DNA of 64,000 bases from Acidimicrobiia bacterium (GTDB lineage Bacteria; Actinomycetota; Acidimicrobiia; Acidimicrobiales; Acidimicrobilacustridaceae), in assembly GCA_020832495.1 (NCBI GenBank), contig JAFIEP010000023.1, forward strand, positions 1 to 64,000, written 5' to 3'. Shown one piece after another: positions 15,663 to 25,610 of the stretch. Under the pieces are notes generated by a model that had not been told where the DNA came from, did not search any database, and was given only the letters and a program-made list of their open reading frames with translations. Within the stretch, counting starts at the first letter, position 1. Every line of letters begins with the position of its first letter. Position numbers and translations under genes: made by a program.

Positions 15663-16837
15663 ACTTCCTCGACCTGGTGATCGCCGGGCTCCTGGTCGGC
15701 GCGGCCGTCGGTGGGTACCGCCTGGGTTTCGTGACACGGGTGCTGTCGTGGGTGGGGCTGGTGGTCGGGCTGTTGGTGGCCATCAGGCTCCTGCCCACGT
15801 TGCTGCGGGCCATGGGTGACCCCAGTCCCGTCGCCGCCCTGGCGGTGACCGTGGGCACCGTGTTCGTCGGCACCGTGTGCGGCCAGGCGCTGGGCGCGTT
15901 GGTCGGCAGCCGGCTCCGGCCGGTGCACGACGGCGACGGGGGAGTGACCCCCATCGACGGGGTCGCCGGCGCCGCCGCCGGCGCGGTTGGGGTGGCGGCC
16001 ATCGTCTGGTTGCTGATCCCGGTGGCGGCCAACTCCTCCGAAGGGGTGGCCACCATGGTGCGCGGCTCGGCGGTGGTGCAGGCGTTGGACGAGCGTCTGC
16101 CTCCAGCCCCCGACACCATGCAGGCTCTGCGCACCCTGGTGGGTGAGGGCGATTTCCCCCAGGTGTTCGAGTCGCTCAGCCCGACGCCGGACCTCGGGCC
16201 ACCACCGGAGGGGGTTCCCCTCGATGCGGCAACGATCGAGGCGACGGCAGCATCCACGGTGCGGATCAGCGCAGAGGCGTGCGGTCGGGTGCAGCAGGGC
16301 TCGGGATTCGTGGTGGCGCCGGGGCTGGTGGTCACCAACGCCCACGTGGTGGCCGGCCAGGTGGCCCCGACGGTCCATCGTTCCGACGGCGTCGCCCGGC
16401 CGGGCCAGGTGGTGTCGTTCGACCCGCAACTCGACCTGGCGCTCTTGGCCGTGGACGGTCTCGACCGCGCGCCGCTGTTGCTCGCCGAGCCCGCCGGGAG
16501 CGGCGTCGAGGCAGCCGTGTTCGGTCACCCAGGCGGCGAACCGCTGCGCATCGCGCCCGCCCGGGTGGTGCGCGAGCTGGCCGCCACTGGACGCGACATC
16601 TACGGACGCAGCGGCGCCGACCGCCAGGTACTGGAGTTGGCCTCGGAGTTGCGACCCGGTGATTCGGGAGGTCCGCTGGTGGACGCCGGCGGCAGTGTCA
16701 TCGGCGTGGTGTTCGCCATTGCCTCGGACCGCGCCGATGTGGCGTATGCCTTGGCGTCAGGTCAGGTGGCTGATGCACTCGGTGCCTTGGCCGACGGCCG
16801 AGCGCCGACCGCCGAGGCCACCGTCTGCCTGGTGTGA
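15659..16837 (+). CDS. MarP-like membrane serine protease (CvpA + trypsin fold)
   Basis: 392 residues. Residues 1-125 hold four hydrophobic segments of the CvpA/colicin-V-production type; the rest is a trypsin-like protease outside the membrane with H229 (TNAHVVAG), D259 (LDLALL) and S336 (GDSGGPL). Cysteines C208 and C390 could form the stabilising disulfide seen in mycobacterial MarP, which protects against acid stress. Start GTG 15659 overlaps the trmI stop. Position at the end of a tRNA-modification operon is unusual. Confidence 0.85.
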   Translation: MNFLDLVIAGLLVGAAVGGYRLGFVTRVLSWVGLVVGLLVAIRLLPTLLRAMGDPSPVAALAVTVGTVFVGTVCGQALGALVGSRLRPVHDGDGGVTPIDGVAGAAAGAVGVAAIVWLLIPVAANSSEGVATMVRGSAVVQALDERLPPAPDTMQALRTLVGEGDFPQVFESLSPTPDLGPPPEGVPLDAATIEATAASTVRISAEACGRVQQGSGFVVAPGLVVTNAHVVAGQVAPTVHRSDGVARPGQVVSFDPQLDLALLAVDGLDRAPLLLAEPAGSGVEAAVFGHPGGEPLRIAPARVVRELAATGRDIYGRSGADRQVLELASELRPGDSGGPLVDAGGSVIGVVFAIASDRADVAYALASGQVADALGALADGRAPTAEATVCLV

Positions 16838-16907
16838 CGTGTCCCGGGGTGAGGGCCCCAGTGGGCGCACACGGGGAGCGTGGCGACGTCCGGAGCGGGT
16901 CCGCCGC

Positions 16908-17150
16908 TCACTCGATGTCGATGAAGATGCACTCCCCGGGGCACTCCTCGGCCGACTCGATGGTGGCCTCTTCCTGCCCGGCGGGCACGTTGGCGATGCC
17001 TTCGGCGCCACCGGGGTCGCTGAAGACCTTGTCGCCTTCCTTGACGTAGGCCAGCCCGTCGTCGAGCAAGGTGAACACGTCGGGGGCGATCTCCTCGCAG
17101 AGTCCATCCCCCGTGCAGAGATCCTGATCGATCCAGACCTTCATTCCCAT
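16908..17150 (-). CDS. Ferredoxin, 3Fe-4S/4Fe-4S type
   Basis: 80 residues, strongly acidic. The opening MKVWIDQDLCTGDGLCEEIA and the closing EECPGECIFIDIE carry the Fe-S cysteines in the spacing of small actinobacterial ferredoxins; the second position of the first motif is Gly rather than Cys, pointing to a 3Fe-4S cluster of the kind that feeds cytochrome P450s. Start ATG 17150 follows AGGAAGAGG; a second ATG lies two codons on. Transcribed away from arc; a TATGCT hexamer at 17225-17230 may be its promoter. Redox partners are not in the window. Confidence 0.85.
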   Translation of the reverse strand: MGMKVWIDQDLCTGDGLCEEIAPDVFTLLDDGLAYVKEGDKVFSDPGGAEGIANVPAGQEEATIESAEECPGECIFIDIE

Positions 17151-17342
17151 TGCTCGACACCTCTTCCTGTGGTTGGTACCAGGTGGGGGTCCTGCCCCCA
17201 CGGGCGTTCCTGCGACCTGTGAACAGCATAGCGGACCGCGTGAATTAACACGGCCATGGCAAGGGAAATGCCGTTGGGTGGGCGCCACGGGCCGCTACCG
17301 TGCGATACATCCCGTGAGCACCGTGGCCCGATGGGTGCGGTG

Positions 17343-17348
17343 TAGGGT
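17343..17348 (+). promoter_or_regulatory. Candidate -10 box of arc
   Basis: TAGGGT, about 35 bases ahead of the arc start; unlike most genes here, this one would have a leader, containing AGGTGGAG. Confidence 0.4.
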
Positions 17349-17383
17349 CCCGCGTACCCCCGAGAAGTGAGGTGGAGCCTGCC

Positions 17384-19162
17384 GTGGACTCAGACGCCGA
17401 TCGCCGACCGACGGACAGCGGAGCCACCGACGCGAGCGAGCTGGACGAGCTGCGTGCGCACGTGGCAACCCTCGAGGAAGAGATCGTCAACCTTCGCCGA
17501 CGGCTGCAGGATGCCCCGAAGCGAGTGCGCACGCTCGAGGAACGGCTGCTCGAGACGAAAGGTCAGCTCGCCCAGGCCGTCGGTCAGAACGAGAAGCTGA
17601 CCTACACGCTGCGAGAGGCGCGCGACCACATCGCCGCGCTGCGCGACGAGGTGGACAAGCTCACCCAGCCCCCCTCCGCCTATGGCACGCTGCTGGGTCG
17701 CAACGAGGACGGTACCGCCGACGTCTTCTCCGGCGGTCGCAAAATGCGGGTGTCGGTGCATCCCGACCTCGATGCCGACGCGCTGGTGCGCGGCGCCGAG
17801 GTGGTGCTCAACGACTCGTTGAACATCGTGGCTGCCCGCAACCAGGAAGTGGCCGGCGAGGTGGTCACCTACAAGGAGAGCCTGGCAGGGGGCCGGCGGG
17901 CCATGATCGTCGGACGCGCCGACGAGGAGCGCGTGGCCGAACTGTCCGATGCCCTGCTGGGCGAGCGCCTGCGGGCAGGCGACTCGCTCATGATGGACAC
18001 GCGCTCTGGGTTGCTGCTCGAGAAGCTGCCCCGACCCGAGGTCGAGGAACTGGTGCTCGAGGAGGTCCCCGACATCACCTACGGCGACGTGGGCGGGCTC
18101 GACGAGCAGATCGAGCTCATCCAGGACGCCGTCGAGTTGCCGTTCCTGCACCAGGAACTGTTTGCCGAGTTCACCCTGCCTGCACCCAAGGGCATCCTGT
18201 TGTACGGCCCGCCCGGCTGCGGCAAGACGCTCATCGCCAAGGCGGTGGCCAACTCGCTGGCCAAGAAGGTGGCCGAGACGTCGGGCAACGACGCCGCCCG
18301 CAGCTACTTCTTGAACATCAAGGGTCCGGAACTGCTCAACAAGTACGTGGGCGAGACCGAGCGCCAGATCCGGCTGGTGTTCCAGCGGGCGCGAGAGAAG
18401 AGCGAGGAGGGCTGGCCGGTCATCGTGTTCTTCGACGAGATGGACTCGCTGTTCCGCACCCGCGGCTCGGGCATCTCGTCGGACATCGAGTCCACCATCG
18501 TCCCGCAGCTCCTCACCGAGATCGATGGTGTCGAGTCGCTCAAGAACGTCATCGTCATCGGGGCGTCGAACCGCGAAGACCTCATCGACCCGGCCATCCT
18601 CCGTCCGGGTCGCCTGGACGTGAAGATCAAGATCGAGCGACCCAACGAAGAAGCGGCGGCGTCGGTGTTCGCCCGCTACCTCGACGCCGACCTCCCGCTC
18701 GACTCCGCCGAGGTGGCGTCGCTCGGTGGCGGCGACCGGGCCAAGGCCGTGCAGGCCATGATCGAGCACACCGTTGGGGAGATGTACCGCACCGACGAGG
18801 CCAACCAGTTCCTCGAGGTGACGTACCAGAACGGCGACAAGGAGATCATGTACTTCAAGGACTTCTCCTCGGGGGCCATGATCGAGAACATCGTGCGACG
18901 GGCCAAGAAGCTGGCCATCAAGCGGGTGATCGACGGAGGGGAGCGAGGGGTGCGAACCGACGACCTGCTGCGCTCGGTGCACCAGGAGTTCCGCGAGCAC
19001 GAGGACCTGCCCAACACCACCAATCCCGACGACTGGGCCAAGATCTCGGGCAAGAAGGGCGAGCGCATCGTGTACGTGCGCACCCTGGTGCAGCGCGACG
19101 TGGAGGAGGCCCCGGGCGGGGGTCGGGCCATCGAGCGGGTGCAGACCGGCCAGTACCTGTGA
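17384..19162 (+). CDS. arc: Proteasome-activating AAA+ ATPase (ARC/Mpa)
   Basis: About 592 residues. An N-terminal coiled coil (roughly 15-85) captures Pup; two OB-fold domains follow (95-230), then the AAA+ module with Walker A GPPGCGKT and Walker [11 protein letters not shown], arginine-containing sensor regions, and the C-terminal GQYL whose last residues dock into the proteasome ring. It unfolds pupylated substrates and feeds them to PrcAB. GTG 17384 is preferred because AGGTGGAG stands six bases before it; GTG 17372 would add four residues. Heads the Pup-proteasome locus. Confidence 0.95.
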   Translation: MDSDADRRPTDSGATDASELDELRAHVATLEEEIVNLRRRLQDAPKRVRTLEERLLETKGQLAQAVGQNEKLTYTLREARDHIAALRDEVDKLTQPPSAYGTLLGRNEDGTADVFSGGRKMRVSVHPDLDADALVRGAEVVLNDSLNIVAARNQEVAGEVVTYKESLAGGRRAMIVGRADEERVAELSDALLGERLRAGDSLMMDTRSGLLLEKLPRPEVEELVLEEVPDITYGDVGGLDEQIELIQDAVELPFLHQELFAEFTLPAPKGILLYGPPGCGKTLIAKAVANSLAKKVAETSGNDAARSYFLNIKGPELLNKYVGETERQIRLVFQRAREKSEEGWPVIVFFDEMDSLFRTRGSGISSDIESTIVPQLLTEIDGVESLKNVIVIGASNREDLIDPAILRPGRLDVKIKIERPNEEAAASVFARYLDADLPLDSAEVASLGGGDRAKAVQAMIEHTVGEMYRTDEANQFLEVTYQNGDKEIMYFKDFSSGAMIENIVRRAKKLAIKRVIDGGERGVRTDDLLRSVHQEFREHEDLPNTTNPDDWAKISGKKGERIVYVRTLVQRDVEEAPGGGRAIERVQTGQYL

Positions 19163-19194
19163 GCCCCGGGCCCGGTCCGACCCCGGCGGCCCGG

Positions 19195-19200
19195 TAACCT
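19195..19200 (+). promoter_or_regulatory. -10 box of dop
   Basis: TAACCT, 6 bases before the dop ATG. Suggests dop-pup has its own leaderless transcript besides read-through from arc. Confidence 0.5.
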
Positions 19201-19206
19201 CCCCCC

Positions 19207-20715
19207 ATGGCGATCCGCAAGATCCTCGGGCTCGAGACCGAGTACGGGATCATCCACCGAGGCACCGACGAGTCGAACCCCATCGCGGCCTCGTCGATGC
19301 TCATCAACGCCTACATCGCCTCGCTGGAGCGCACCGACCGCGCCAAGGGCCCGACGGCCGCCTGGGACTTCGAGGACGAGACCCCCGGCAACGACGCCCG
19401 CGGGCCGATCGGGGGGCCGGCCATGCCCCCCGAGATCGAGACGCACCTGGTGAACGCCGTGCTCACCAACGGGGCCCGCTACTACGTCGACCACGCGCAT
19501 CCGGAGTACTCGAGCCCCGAGTGCGCCGATCCGCTGTCGGTGGTGCGCTACGACCGAGCCGGCGAAGAGATCCTCCTGGCGTCGATGGCCGCAGCAGCCA
19601 ACCTGCTGCCCCCTGGTCAGGAGTTGGTGGTCTACAAGAACAACTCCGACCGCAAGGGCAACTCCTACGGCTGCCACGAGAACTACCTCATGGACCGCCA
19701 GGTGCCCTTCGGGCGGGTGGTCACCCACGTCATCCCCCATTTCGTGACCCGCCAGATCTACACCGGGGCGGGCAAGGTCGGTTCCGAACTACACGGTGAG
19801 GAGCCCGACGCCGTCGGTTTCCAGATCAGCCAACGTGCCGACTTCTTCGAAGAAGAGGTGGGGCTCGAGACCACACTGAAGCGCCCGATCGTCAACACCC
19901 GCGACGAACCCCACGCCGACGCCCAGAAGTACCGCCGACTGCACGTGATCGTCGGCGACGCCAACCTCTCGGAGGTGGCCACCTTCCTGAAGGTCGGGAC
20001 CACCGCCATTGTGCTGTGCATGATCGAGGACGACTGGCTGAACCGCGAGTTCGTCTTCAGCGCCTCGGTGCCCGCCCTACGGACGGTGTCGCGCGATCTC
20101 ACCCTGCGCCAGCCCCTGCCCTTGGCCGACGGCACGTCCATCTCGGCGCTCGAGTTGCAGTGGGAGCTCTACGACCGGGCCCGCAAGTACTCCGAGGAGT
20201 TCGGCCTCGAGGCCATCGGCCATGACGTCGGGGTCGCCGTGCTCGACCGTTGGGAACAGGTACTGAGCGGCCTCGAGACCGAGCCGTCCTCGGTGGCTCG
20301 CCAGGTCGACTGGGTGGCCAAGCAGCGGCTCTTCGAGGGCTATCGCCGACGGCACGATCTCCCGTGGAGCGATGCCCGCCTGGCTGCCATGGACCTGCAG
20401 TACCACGACCTGCGTCCCGCGCGGTCGTTGGCGGCGCGGGTGGACCTCGAACGACTGGTCGACCCGGCCGAGGTGGCCACTGCGGTGACCGAGCCACCGG
20501 AGGACACCCGGGCCTACTTCCGGGGGCGCTGCCTGCAGCGTTGGGGGTCCCAGATCGTGGCCGCCAACTGGGATTCCCTGGTGTTCGACGTGGGCGACGA
20601 TCCGCTGCGCCGCGTGCCGATGATGGAACCGACCCGCGGAACGCGGGCCCACACCGGTAGCCTGCTGGACAGCAGTTCCAGCGCCGCTGAGCTGCTCGAC
20701 AAGTTGGGGTCGTGA
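19207..20715 (+). CDS. dop: Pup deamidase/depupylase Dop
   Basis: 502 residues of the glutamine-synthetase-like Dop/PafA fold. The start AIRKILGLETEYGIIHRG holds the catalytic-site GxETEYG motif; a Dop-type insertion follows (about 40-80, FEDETPGNDARGPIGG), absent from the PafA paralogue at 23157. The [28 protein letters not shown] and [10 protein letters not shown] segments line the ATP/Mg site. Dop converts the C-terminal Gln of Pup to Glu before ligation and can remove Pup from substrates. Followed directly by pup. Confidence 0.95.
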   Translation: MAIRKILGLETEYGIIHRGTDESNPIAASSMLINAYIASLERTDRAKGPTAAWDFEDETPGNDARGPIGGPAMPPEIETHLVNAVLTNGARYYVDHAHPEYSSPECADPLSVVRYDRAGEEILLASMAAAANLLPPGQELVVYKNNSDRKGNSYGCHENYLMDRQVPFGRVVTHVIPHFVTRQIYTGAGKVGSELHGEEPDAVGFQISQRADFFEEEVGLETTLKRPIVNTRDEPHADAQKYRRLHVIVGDANLSEVATFLKVGTTAIVLCMIEDDWLNREFVFSASVPALRTVSRDLTLRQPLPLADGTSISALELQWELYDRARKYSEEFGLEAIGHDVGVAVLDRWEQVLSGLETEPSSVARQVDWVAKQRLFEGYRRRHDLPWSDARLAAMDLQYHDLRPARSLAARVDLERLVDPAEVATAVTEPPEDTRAYFRGRCLQRWGSQIVAANWDSLVFDVGDDPLRRVPMMEPTRGTRAHTGSLLDSSSSAAELLDKLGS

Positions 20716-20769
20716 CGGCCCCGCCGGCGGCCCGACCGCCATCGGCACCCACGAGGAACGACAGCACCC

Positions 20770-20967
20770 ATGGCAGAACGTGAGCAGATCCGAAAGTCCA
20801 CCAGCTCCCGCTCCGACGAGGAGACCGTCGAGGAGGCCCCTGCAGGGTCCGAGAAGGGCGAGCAGCTCAAGGCCGAGCTCGACGACCTGCTCGATGAGAT
20901 CGACGACGTCCTCGAGACGAACGCCGAGGACTTCGTGAAGAGCTACGTGCAAAAGGGCGGCCAGTGA
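20770..20967 (+). CDS. pup: Prokaryotic ubiquitin-like protein Pup
   Basis: 65 residues, disordered and acidic, with the conserved C-terminal half ([20 protein letters not shown] then KSYVQKGGQ). The Arc-binding helix lies at about 30-50. It ends in Gly-Gly-Gln, so deamidation by Dop is required before PafA can attach it to lysines. Only 54 bases after dop, with GAGGAA in the gap; co-transcribed. Confidence 0.96.
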   Translation: MAEREQIRKSTSSRSDEETVEEAPAGSEKGEQLKAELDDLLDEIDDVLETNAEDFVKSYVQKGGQ

Positions 20968-21011
20968 GCGCCGCTCGGCGCTGACCTGACGTCGGTGCTG
21001 CGCAGGGGCGG

Positions 21012-21017
21012 TAGCCT
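21012..21017 (+). promoter_or_regulatory. -10 box of prcB
   Basis: TAGCCT, 8 bases before the prcB ATG at 21026. Confidence 0.5.
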
Positions 21018-21025
21018 GCGCCCCG

Positions 21026-21868
21026 ATGACCCTTCCTCTCTATTCTCCGACCGACGATCCCGGTCCTGATTTCGCTGCGCTGGTGCGGCGGGTGGGGCTG
21101 GGCGCTCCCGAGACGCCCATCACCTCTGACGACCGCCTCCAGATCACCCATGGCACCACCGTGGTGGCCATCCGCTACGAGGGTGGTGTGGTGCTCGCCG
21201 GTGACCGGCGGGCCACGTCGGGCCACCTGATCGCCCATCGCGCCATCGAGAAGGTGTTCCCTGCCGACCGCCACTCCGGCGTGGCCATTGCCGGCGCAGC
21301 GGGCCCGGCGATGGAGATGGTGAAGCTCTTCCAACTGCAGCTCGAACACTACGAGAAAGTGGAGGGCTCGGCGCTCAGCCTCGAGGGCAAGGCCAACCAG
21401 CTCGGCCACATGGTGCGCAACCACCTCCCCGCCGCCATGGCCGGGCTGGCCGTCGTGCCGCTGTTCGCCGGCTACGACGTCCGTCGTTCGGTGGGGCGAC
21501 TCTTCCAGTACGACGTCACCGGCGGCCGCTACGAGGAAGCCAACTTCGCCGCCACCGGCTCCGGCAGCCTGCACGCCGCCACGGTGGTGAAGTTGGGCTA
21601 CCAGTCGGGCCTGCAGCGCGACGCGGCGCTGGACCTGGGCATCAGTGCGCTGTTCCAGGCGGCGGACGAGGACTCCGCCACCGGCGGACCCGACCTCGTG
21701 CGCGGCATCTACCCGACGGTGGCCACCATCGACGCCGTCGGCTTCGAGCGCATCGACGAGGGCGAGGTGTCGGATCGCTTCGCCACCCTGGTCGCCCGGC
21801 TGGCCGAGGCGCAGGCGCCGGTACGCCAGGCCGAGACCGACGACGACCGCGGAGACGACCTGTCATGA
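21026..21868 (+). CDS. prcB: Proteasome beta subunit (catalytic)
   Basis: 280 residues. A propeptide of 43 residues ends at HG before the catalytic threonine (T44 of TTVVAIRYEGGVVLAGDRRA), which becomes residue 1 after self-cleavage. The GDRR and later lysine (K77 region, IEKVF) complete the N-terminal nucleophile site. Assembles with PrcA into the 20S core. Overlaps prcA by four bases (ATGA). Confidence 0.96.
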   Translation: MTLPLYSPTDDPGPDFAALVRRVGLGAPETPITSDDRLQITHGTTVVAIRYEGGVVLAGDRRATSGHLIAHRAIEKVFPADRHSGVAIAGAAGPAMEMVKLFQLQLEHYEKVEGSALSLEGKANQLGHMVRNHLPAAMAGLAVVPLFAGYDVRRSVGRLFQYDVTGGRYEEANFAATGSGSLHAATVVKLGYQSGLQRDAALDLGISALFQAADEDSATGGPDLVRGIYPTVATIDAVGFERIDEGEVSDRFATLVARLAEAQAPVRQAETDDDRGDDLS

Positions 21869-22632
21869 CCATGCCCTTCTACGTCGCTCCCGAACAGGTC
21901 ATGAAGGACCGGGCGGATTACGCCCGCAAGGGCATCGCCCGGGGTCGCAGCCTGGCGGCGATCGTCTACGACGACGGCATCCTTGTCTGCGCCGAGAACC
22001 CATCGGCCACCTTGCGCAAGGTGAGCGAGATCTACGACCGCATCGCCTTCGCCGGGGTGGGCAAGTACAACGAGTTCGACCAGCTCCGCATCGCCGGTGT
22101 GCGGCACGCCGACCTCAAGGGGTACTCGTTCAGCCGCGAGGACGTCGACGCCCGCAGCCTGGCCAACCAGTACGCCCAGATCCTCGGGCAGATTTTCACC
22201 CACGAGATGAAGCCCATGGAGGTGGAGATCCTGGTGGCCGAGGTGGGTGAACGCCCGGAGCTGAACCGCCTCTTCCACATCCTCTATGACGGCACCGTGG
22301 TGGACGAAGCCGACTTCACCGTGCTCGGCGGTGACGCCGAGGTCATCGAGGCCCGTCTGGCCGAGCGGTTCGAGCCGGGATTGTCGCTCACCGCCGCGCT
22401 GCGCCTGGCCGTCGACGCTCTGGCCGGCACCGATCGCAGCATCGGCGCCGACGACCTCGAGGTGGCCGTGCTCTCACGCACCAACGGTCGCCGGGCCTTC
22501 GAACGGCTCGAGCGGGGCCTGTTGGCCGAGTTGCTGGCCGCCACGGGCGACGACGACGGCCCAGCCGACGAACGAGGCGACGGACAGGGCGACGGACAGG
22601 GCGACGACGACCCGGACGGCGCCGACGACTGA
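21865..22632 (+). CDS. prcA: Proteasome alpha subunit
   Basis: 255 residues. The N-terminal FYVAPEQVMKDRADYARKGI forms the gate region, followed by the non-catalytic proteasome fold (GRSLAAIVYDDGILVCAENP, IAFAGVGKYNEFDQLR). The last 30 residues are a hydrophilic Gly/Asp repeat tail (GDGQGDGQGDDDPDG), longer and more acidic than I would expect and probably flexible. Forms the outer rings that bind Arc. Confidence 0.95.
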   Translation: MTMPFYVAPEQVMKDRADYARKGIARGRSLAAIVYDDGILVCAENPSATLRKVSEIYDRIAFAGVGKYNEFDQLRIAGVRHADLKGYSFSREDVDARSLANQYAQILGQIFTHEMKPMEVEILVAEVGERPELNRLFHILYDGTVVDEADFTVLGGDAEVIEARLAERFEPGLSLTAALRLAVDALAGTDRSIGADDLEVAVLSRTNGRRAFERLERGLLAELLAATGDDDGPADERGDGQGDGQGDDDPDGADD

Positions 22633-22665
22633 GCGGGGCCAGCCGGTCGCAGCCCGCAGTGCTGC

Positions 22666-23073
22666 TCAGGCGGCGCCGGACACCGAGACGACGCGGGCGG
22701 CCACCAGGCCGGCGCCACCGAGCGCCGCGCCGGCGAGCAGGAGCCGGCGACGGCGGGTGGTGGCCGTGGTGGCGGCCATGACGACCACGTCACTGCCGAG
22801 CTCGGCGTCGTTCTCCCCGGCGAAGGCGGCGGGTTCGGTGCCGTCGAACAGGTCGAGCGCGTCACCGTCGGTGCCCAGCAGTTCGGTGGCGCTCTCCACG
22901 TCGTGGTCCTCGACGAGCACGGTCACCGCGCCGAGCGGATAGGGCCCGTCGACGGCGCCGCGCAGCTCCCACAGGAACCCTTCGGCGCCGAGGCGCGCCG
23001 CCAGGAGCCGCGCCTCGAACGGCGTGGCCACCTGCACCAACGGCACCATGTGCACGGCACGCTCCGATCCCAC
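22666..23073 (-). CDS. DUF2007 domain protein with C-terminal membrane helix
   Basis: 135 residues. Residues 9-65 (MVPLVQVATPFEARLLAARL, then GAVTVLVEDHDVESATELL) are a DUF2007 'putative signal-transducing' domain; an acidic spacer and one C-terminal hydrophobic segment (RRRRLLLAGAALGGAGLVAA) anchor it. It faces against the proteasome genes between prcA and pafA. Start GTG 23073 follows a -10 box by 6 bases. Role unknown; a link to proteolysis is only positional. Confidence 0.75.
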   Translation of the reverse strand: MGSERAVHMVPLVQVATPFEARLLAARLGAEGFLWELRGAVDGPYPLGAVTVLVEDHDVESATELLGTDGDALDLFDGTEPAAFAGENDAELGSDVVVMAATTATTRRRRLLLAGAALGGAGLVAARVVSVSGAA

Positions 23074-23079
23074 GACGTC

Positions 23080-23085
23080 AGTCTA
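23080..23085 (-). promoter_or_regulatory. -10 box of the DUF2007 gene
   Basis: TAGACT on the minus strand, 6 bases before GTG 23073. Together with the box at 23143-23148 it defines a compact divergent promoter. Confidence 0.5.
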
Positions 23086-23142
23086 GGACGGCCCCCGGCG
23101 ATGCTCCGGGCCGGGGTGGCGAGAGGTTGGCGGTGGCGCCGG

Positions 23143-23148
23143 TAGCGT
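23143..23148 (+). promoter_or_regulatory. -10 box of pafA
   Basis: TAGCGT, 8 bases before the ATG at 23157 and 5 before the in-frame GTG at 23154; the spacing favours the ATG. Confidence 0.5.
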
Positions 23149-23156
23149 GAGCGGTG

Positions 23157-24515
23157 ATGGAGCGACGGATCTTCGGCCTCGAGAACGAGTACGGCGTGAC
23201 CTGCACCCTGCGTGGGCAGCGTCGGCTCAGCCCCGACGAGGTGGCCCGCTACCTGTTCCGTCGCGTCGTCTCGTGGGGCCGCAGCTCGAATGTCTTCCTG
23301 GCCAACGGTGCTCGTCTGTACCTCGACGTGGGCTCGCATCCCGAGTACGCCACCCCCGAGTGCGACTCGATCCTCGACCTGGTGGCCCACGAGAAGGCGG
23401 GGGAGCGCATCCTCGAGCAGTTGCTGACCAGCGCCGAGCAGCGGCTGCGGGAAGAAGGCATCCGCGGGGTCATCTACCTGTTCAAGAACAACACCGACTC
23501 GGCAGGCAACTCCTACGGGTGCCACGAGAACTACCTGACCAGCCGCAGCGACGATTTCAGCCACTACGCCGAGGTCCTCATCCCGTTCCTCGTGAGCCGG
23601 CAGATCTACGCCGGCGCCGGAAAGGTCCTGCAGACGGCACGTGGGGCCATGTACAGCATCAGCCAGCGGGCCGAGCACATCTGGGAGGGCGTGTCCAGCG
23701 CCACCACCCGCTCCCGGCCCATCATCAACACCCGCGACGAACCCCACGCCGACGCCGAACGCTACCGCCGACTGCACGTCATCGTCGGTGACTCCAACAT
23801 GAGCGAGTACGCCACGTTCCTCAAGGTGGGTGCCTGTTCGATTCTGTTGCGGATGCTCGAGGAGCCGTCGGTGGTGCTGCGCGACATGACCCTCGAGAAC
23901 CCCATTCGGGCCATCCGCGAGATCAGCCACGACATGACCTGCCGGCGGCGGGTGCGGCTGGCCAACGGGCGCGAGGTCTCGGCGCTCGACATCCAGAGCG
24001 AATACCTCGAACGGGCGCTCAAGTACGCCGAGCGGCGCGAACTGTCCGAAGTGGAGACCATGGCGCTCCAGATGTGGGAGCACTGTCTCGAGGGTCTTCG
24101 CCGCGACCCGTTGAGCCTCGACCGCGAGGTCGACTGGGTCATCAAGTACAAGCTGATCGAGGCCTACCGCGAGCGCAACGACCTCGAACTGCACCACCCC
24201 AAGGTGGCGCTCATCGACCTGCAGTACCACGACATCTCGCGCCAACGCAGCCTGTTCTACAAGCTGCAGCAGCGCGGCCTGGTGGAACGGATGGTCACCG
24301 ACGAGGCCATCACCACGGCGGTGGAGACCCCGCCGCAGACCACCCGGGCGCGGCTGCGCGGCGAGTTCATCCGTCGGGCAAAAGAACGCAAGCGTGACTT
24401 CACCGTCGACTGGGTCCACCTGAAGCTCAACGATCAGGCGCAACGCACCGTGCTGTGCAAGGACCCGTTCACCTCGAGTGACGAACGGGTGGAGCGGCTG
24501 ATCGCCTCGCTGTGA
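23157..24515 (+). CDS. pafA: Pup-protein ligase PafA
   Basis: 452 residues, glutamine-synthetase-like fold. Begins [20 protein letters not shown]; the glutamate in this motif binds Mg-[34 protein letters not shown] and [19 protein letters not shown] form the active site, and the Dop-specific insertion is missing, which separates it from the gene at 19207. It phosphorylates the C-terminal glutamate of Pup and couples it to substrate lysines. Confidence 0.95.
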   Translation: MERRIFGLENEYGVTCTLRGQRRLSPDEVARYLFRRVVSWGRSSNVFLANGARLYLDVGSHPEYATPECDSILDLVAHEKAGERILEQLLTSAEQRLREEGIRGVIYLFKNNTDSAGNSYGCHENYLTSRSDDFSHYAEVLIPFLVSRQIYAGAGKVLQTARGAMYSISQRAEHIWEGVSSATTRSRPIINTRDEPHADAERYRRLHVIVGDSNMSEYATFLKVGACSILLRMLEEPSVVLRDMTLENPIRAIREISHDMTCRRRVRLANGREVSALDIQSEYLERALKYAERRELSEVETMALQMWEHCLEGLRRDPLSLDREVDWVIKYKLIEAYRERNDLELHHPKVALIDLQYHDISRQRSLFYKLQQRGLVERMVTDEAITTAVETPPQTTRARLRGEFIRRAKERKRDFTVDWVHLKLNDQAQRTVLCKDPFTSSDERVERLIASL

Positions 24516-24601
24516 GCAGCGGGTGACCGTGGCGGTGCACACCGTGCGCGTCGGTCCGTGCGCCCAGCGAGTTCGGGGGCGTGGGGTGGTCGGGTGGCCC
24601 G

Positions 24602-24607
24602 TAGGAT
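24602..24607 (+). promoter_or_regulatory. -10 box of pafBC
   Basis: TAGGAT, 7 bases before GTG 24615. Confidence 0.5.
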
Positions 24608-24614
24608 CAGCGGC

Positions 24615-25610
24615 GTGCAACAGATCGACAAGCGTGAGCGACTGCTGAACCTGGTGACGATCCTGCTGCACACCGAACGTCCGCTGTCGGCCGACGAGCT
24701 GCGCCAGCGCGTCCCGGGCTACGACCCCGATGGCGAGCTGGCTGCGTTCCGGCGTGCGTTCGAGCGCGACAAGGACGATCTGCGAGAGATGGGTGTGCCG
24801 CTGCGCACCGAGGAGATCCCCTACCGGGATCCGCCGGTGCTCGGGTACCGCATCCCGCGCAGCGAGTACTACCTGCCCGATCCCGGCCTCGAACCCGACG
24901 AGTTGGCCGCCCTGCGCTTCGCCGTGGCTGCCGTGCGCTTCGACGGCCTCGACCGCACCGACCCTGACGACGCGCTCCTGCGGCTCGGTAGTGCGTCGGC
25001 CGCGGTCGCTGCGGAGGTGGGCCCTGATGGTGTGTCCCCGCCGGTGGCCCTGCGCACCGAGCTGCCCACGTCTCCCACCGTGGCAGCGCTGTTCACCGCC
25101 ATCGGCGCCCGTCGCGCCGTCACCTTCGACTACAGCGGACGAGCTCGATCGGTGGATCCGCACCGCCTCGACTTCCGCGGAGGGCGGTGGTACCTCACCG
25201 GCCGTGACCGGGAGCTCGACGCCACCCGGGTGTTCCGCATCGACCGCATCGAGGGCACACCCGAGGTGACGTCGTCCACGGCCAGCACTCCCGACGCCGC
25301 CGCCGGCGGGCCGGCGCAGCCCTGGGAGTTCGAGTCGGTCGAGGAGCCGCTCGACGCCGTGGTGCTCATCGACCCGCCGCAGGCTCCGTGGGCCGAGCAG
25401 GTCCTCGGGCCCGAGGCCGTGAGCGAACGACGCGACGACGGCTCGCTGGTGGTGACCCTGCGGGTGACCAACCGCGTGGGGTTGCGGAACTTCGTCCTCG
25501 GCTTCCTCGACGGCGCCGAGGTGCTCGAGCCGGCCGAGCTGCGTGCCGACATCACCGGATGGCTCGGGGGTCTTGCCGAACCGACGGCTGAGCGATCGGA
25601 CGCCCGGTGA
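24615..25610 (+). CDS. pafB: WYL-domain transcriptional regulator PafB
   Basis: 331 residues. N-terminal winged helix (QQIDKRERLLNLVTILLHTE, RPLSADELRQRVPGY), a middle WYL domain (AVTFDYSGRARSVDPHRLDF, GGRWYLTGRDRELDATRVFR) and the WCX C-terminal extension. With PafC it forms the mycobacterial DNA-damage activator that controls most LexA-independent repair genes. The GTG is set by the promoter spacing. The next gene overlaps by four bases. Confidence 0.88.
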   Translation: MQQIDKRERLLNLVTILLHTERPLSADELRQRVPGYDPDGELAAFRRAFERDKDDLREMGVPLRTEEIPYRDPPVLGYRIPRSEYYLPDPGLEPDELAALRFAVAAVRFDGLDRTDPDDALLRLGSASAAVAAEVGPDGVSPPVALRTELPTSPTVAALFTAIGARRAVTFDYSGRARSVDPHRLDFRGGRWYLTGRDRELDATRVFRIDRIEGTPEVTSSTASTPDAAAGGPAQPWEFESVEEPLDAVVLIDPPQAPWAEQVLGPEAVSERRDDGSLVVTLRVTNRVGLRNFVLGFLDGAEVLEPAELRADITGWLGGLAEPTAERSDAR

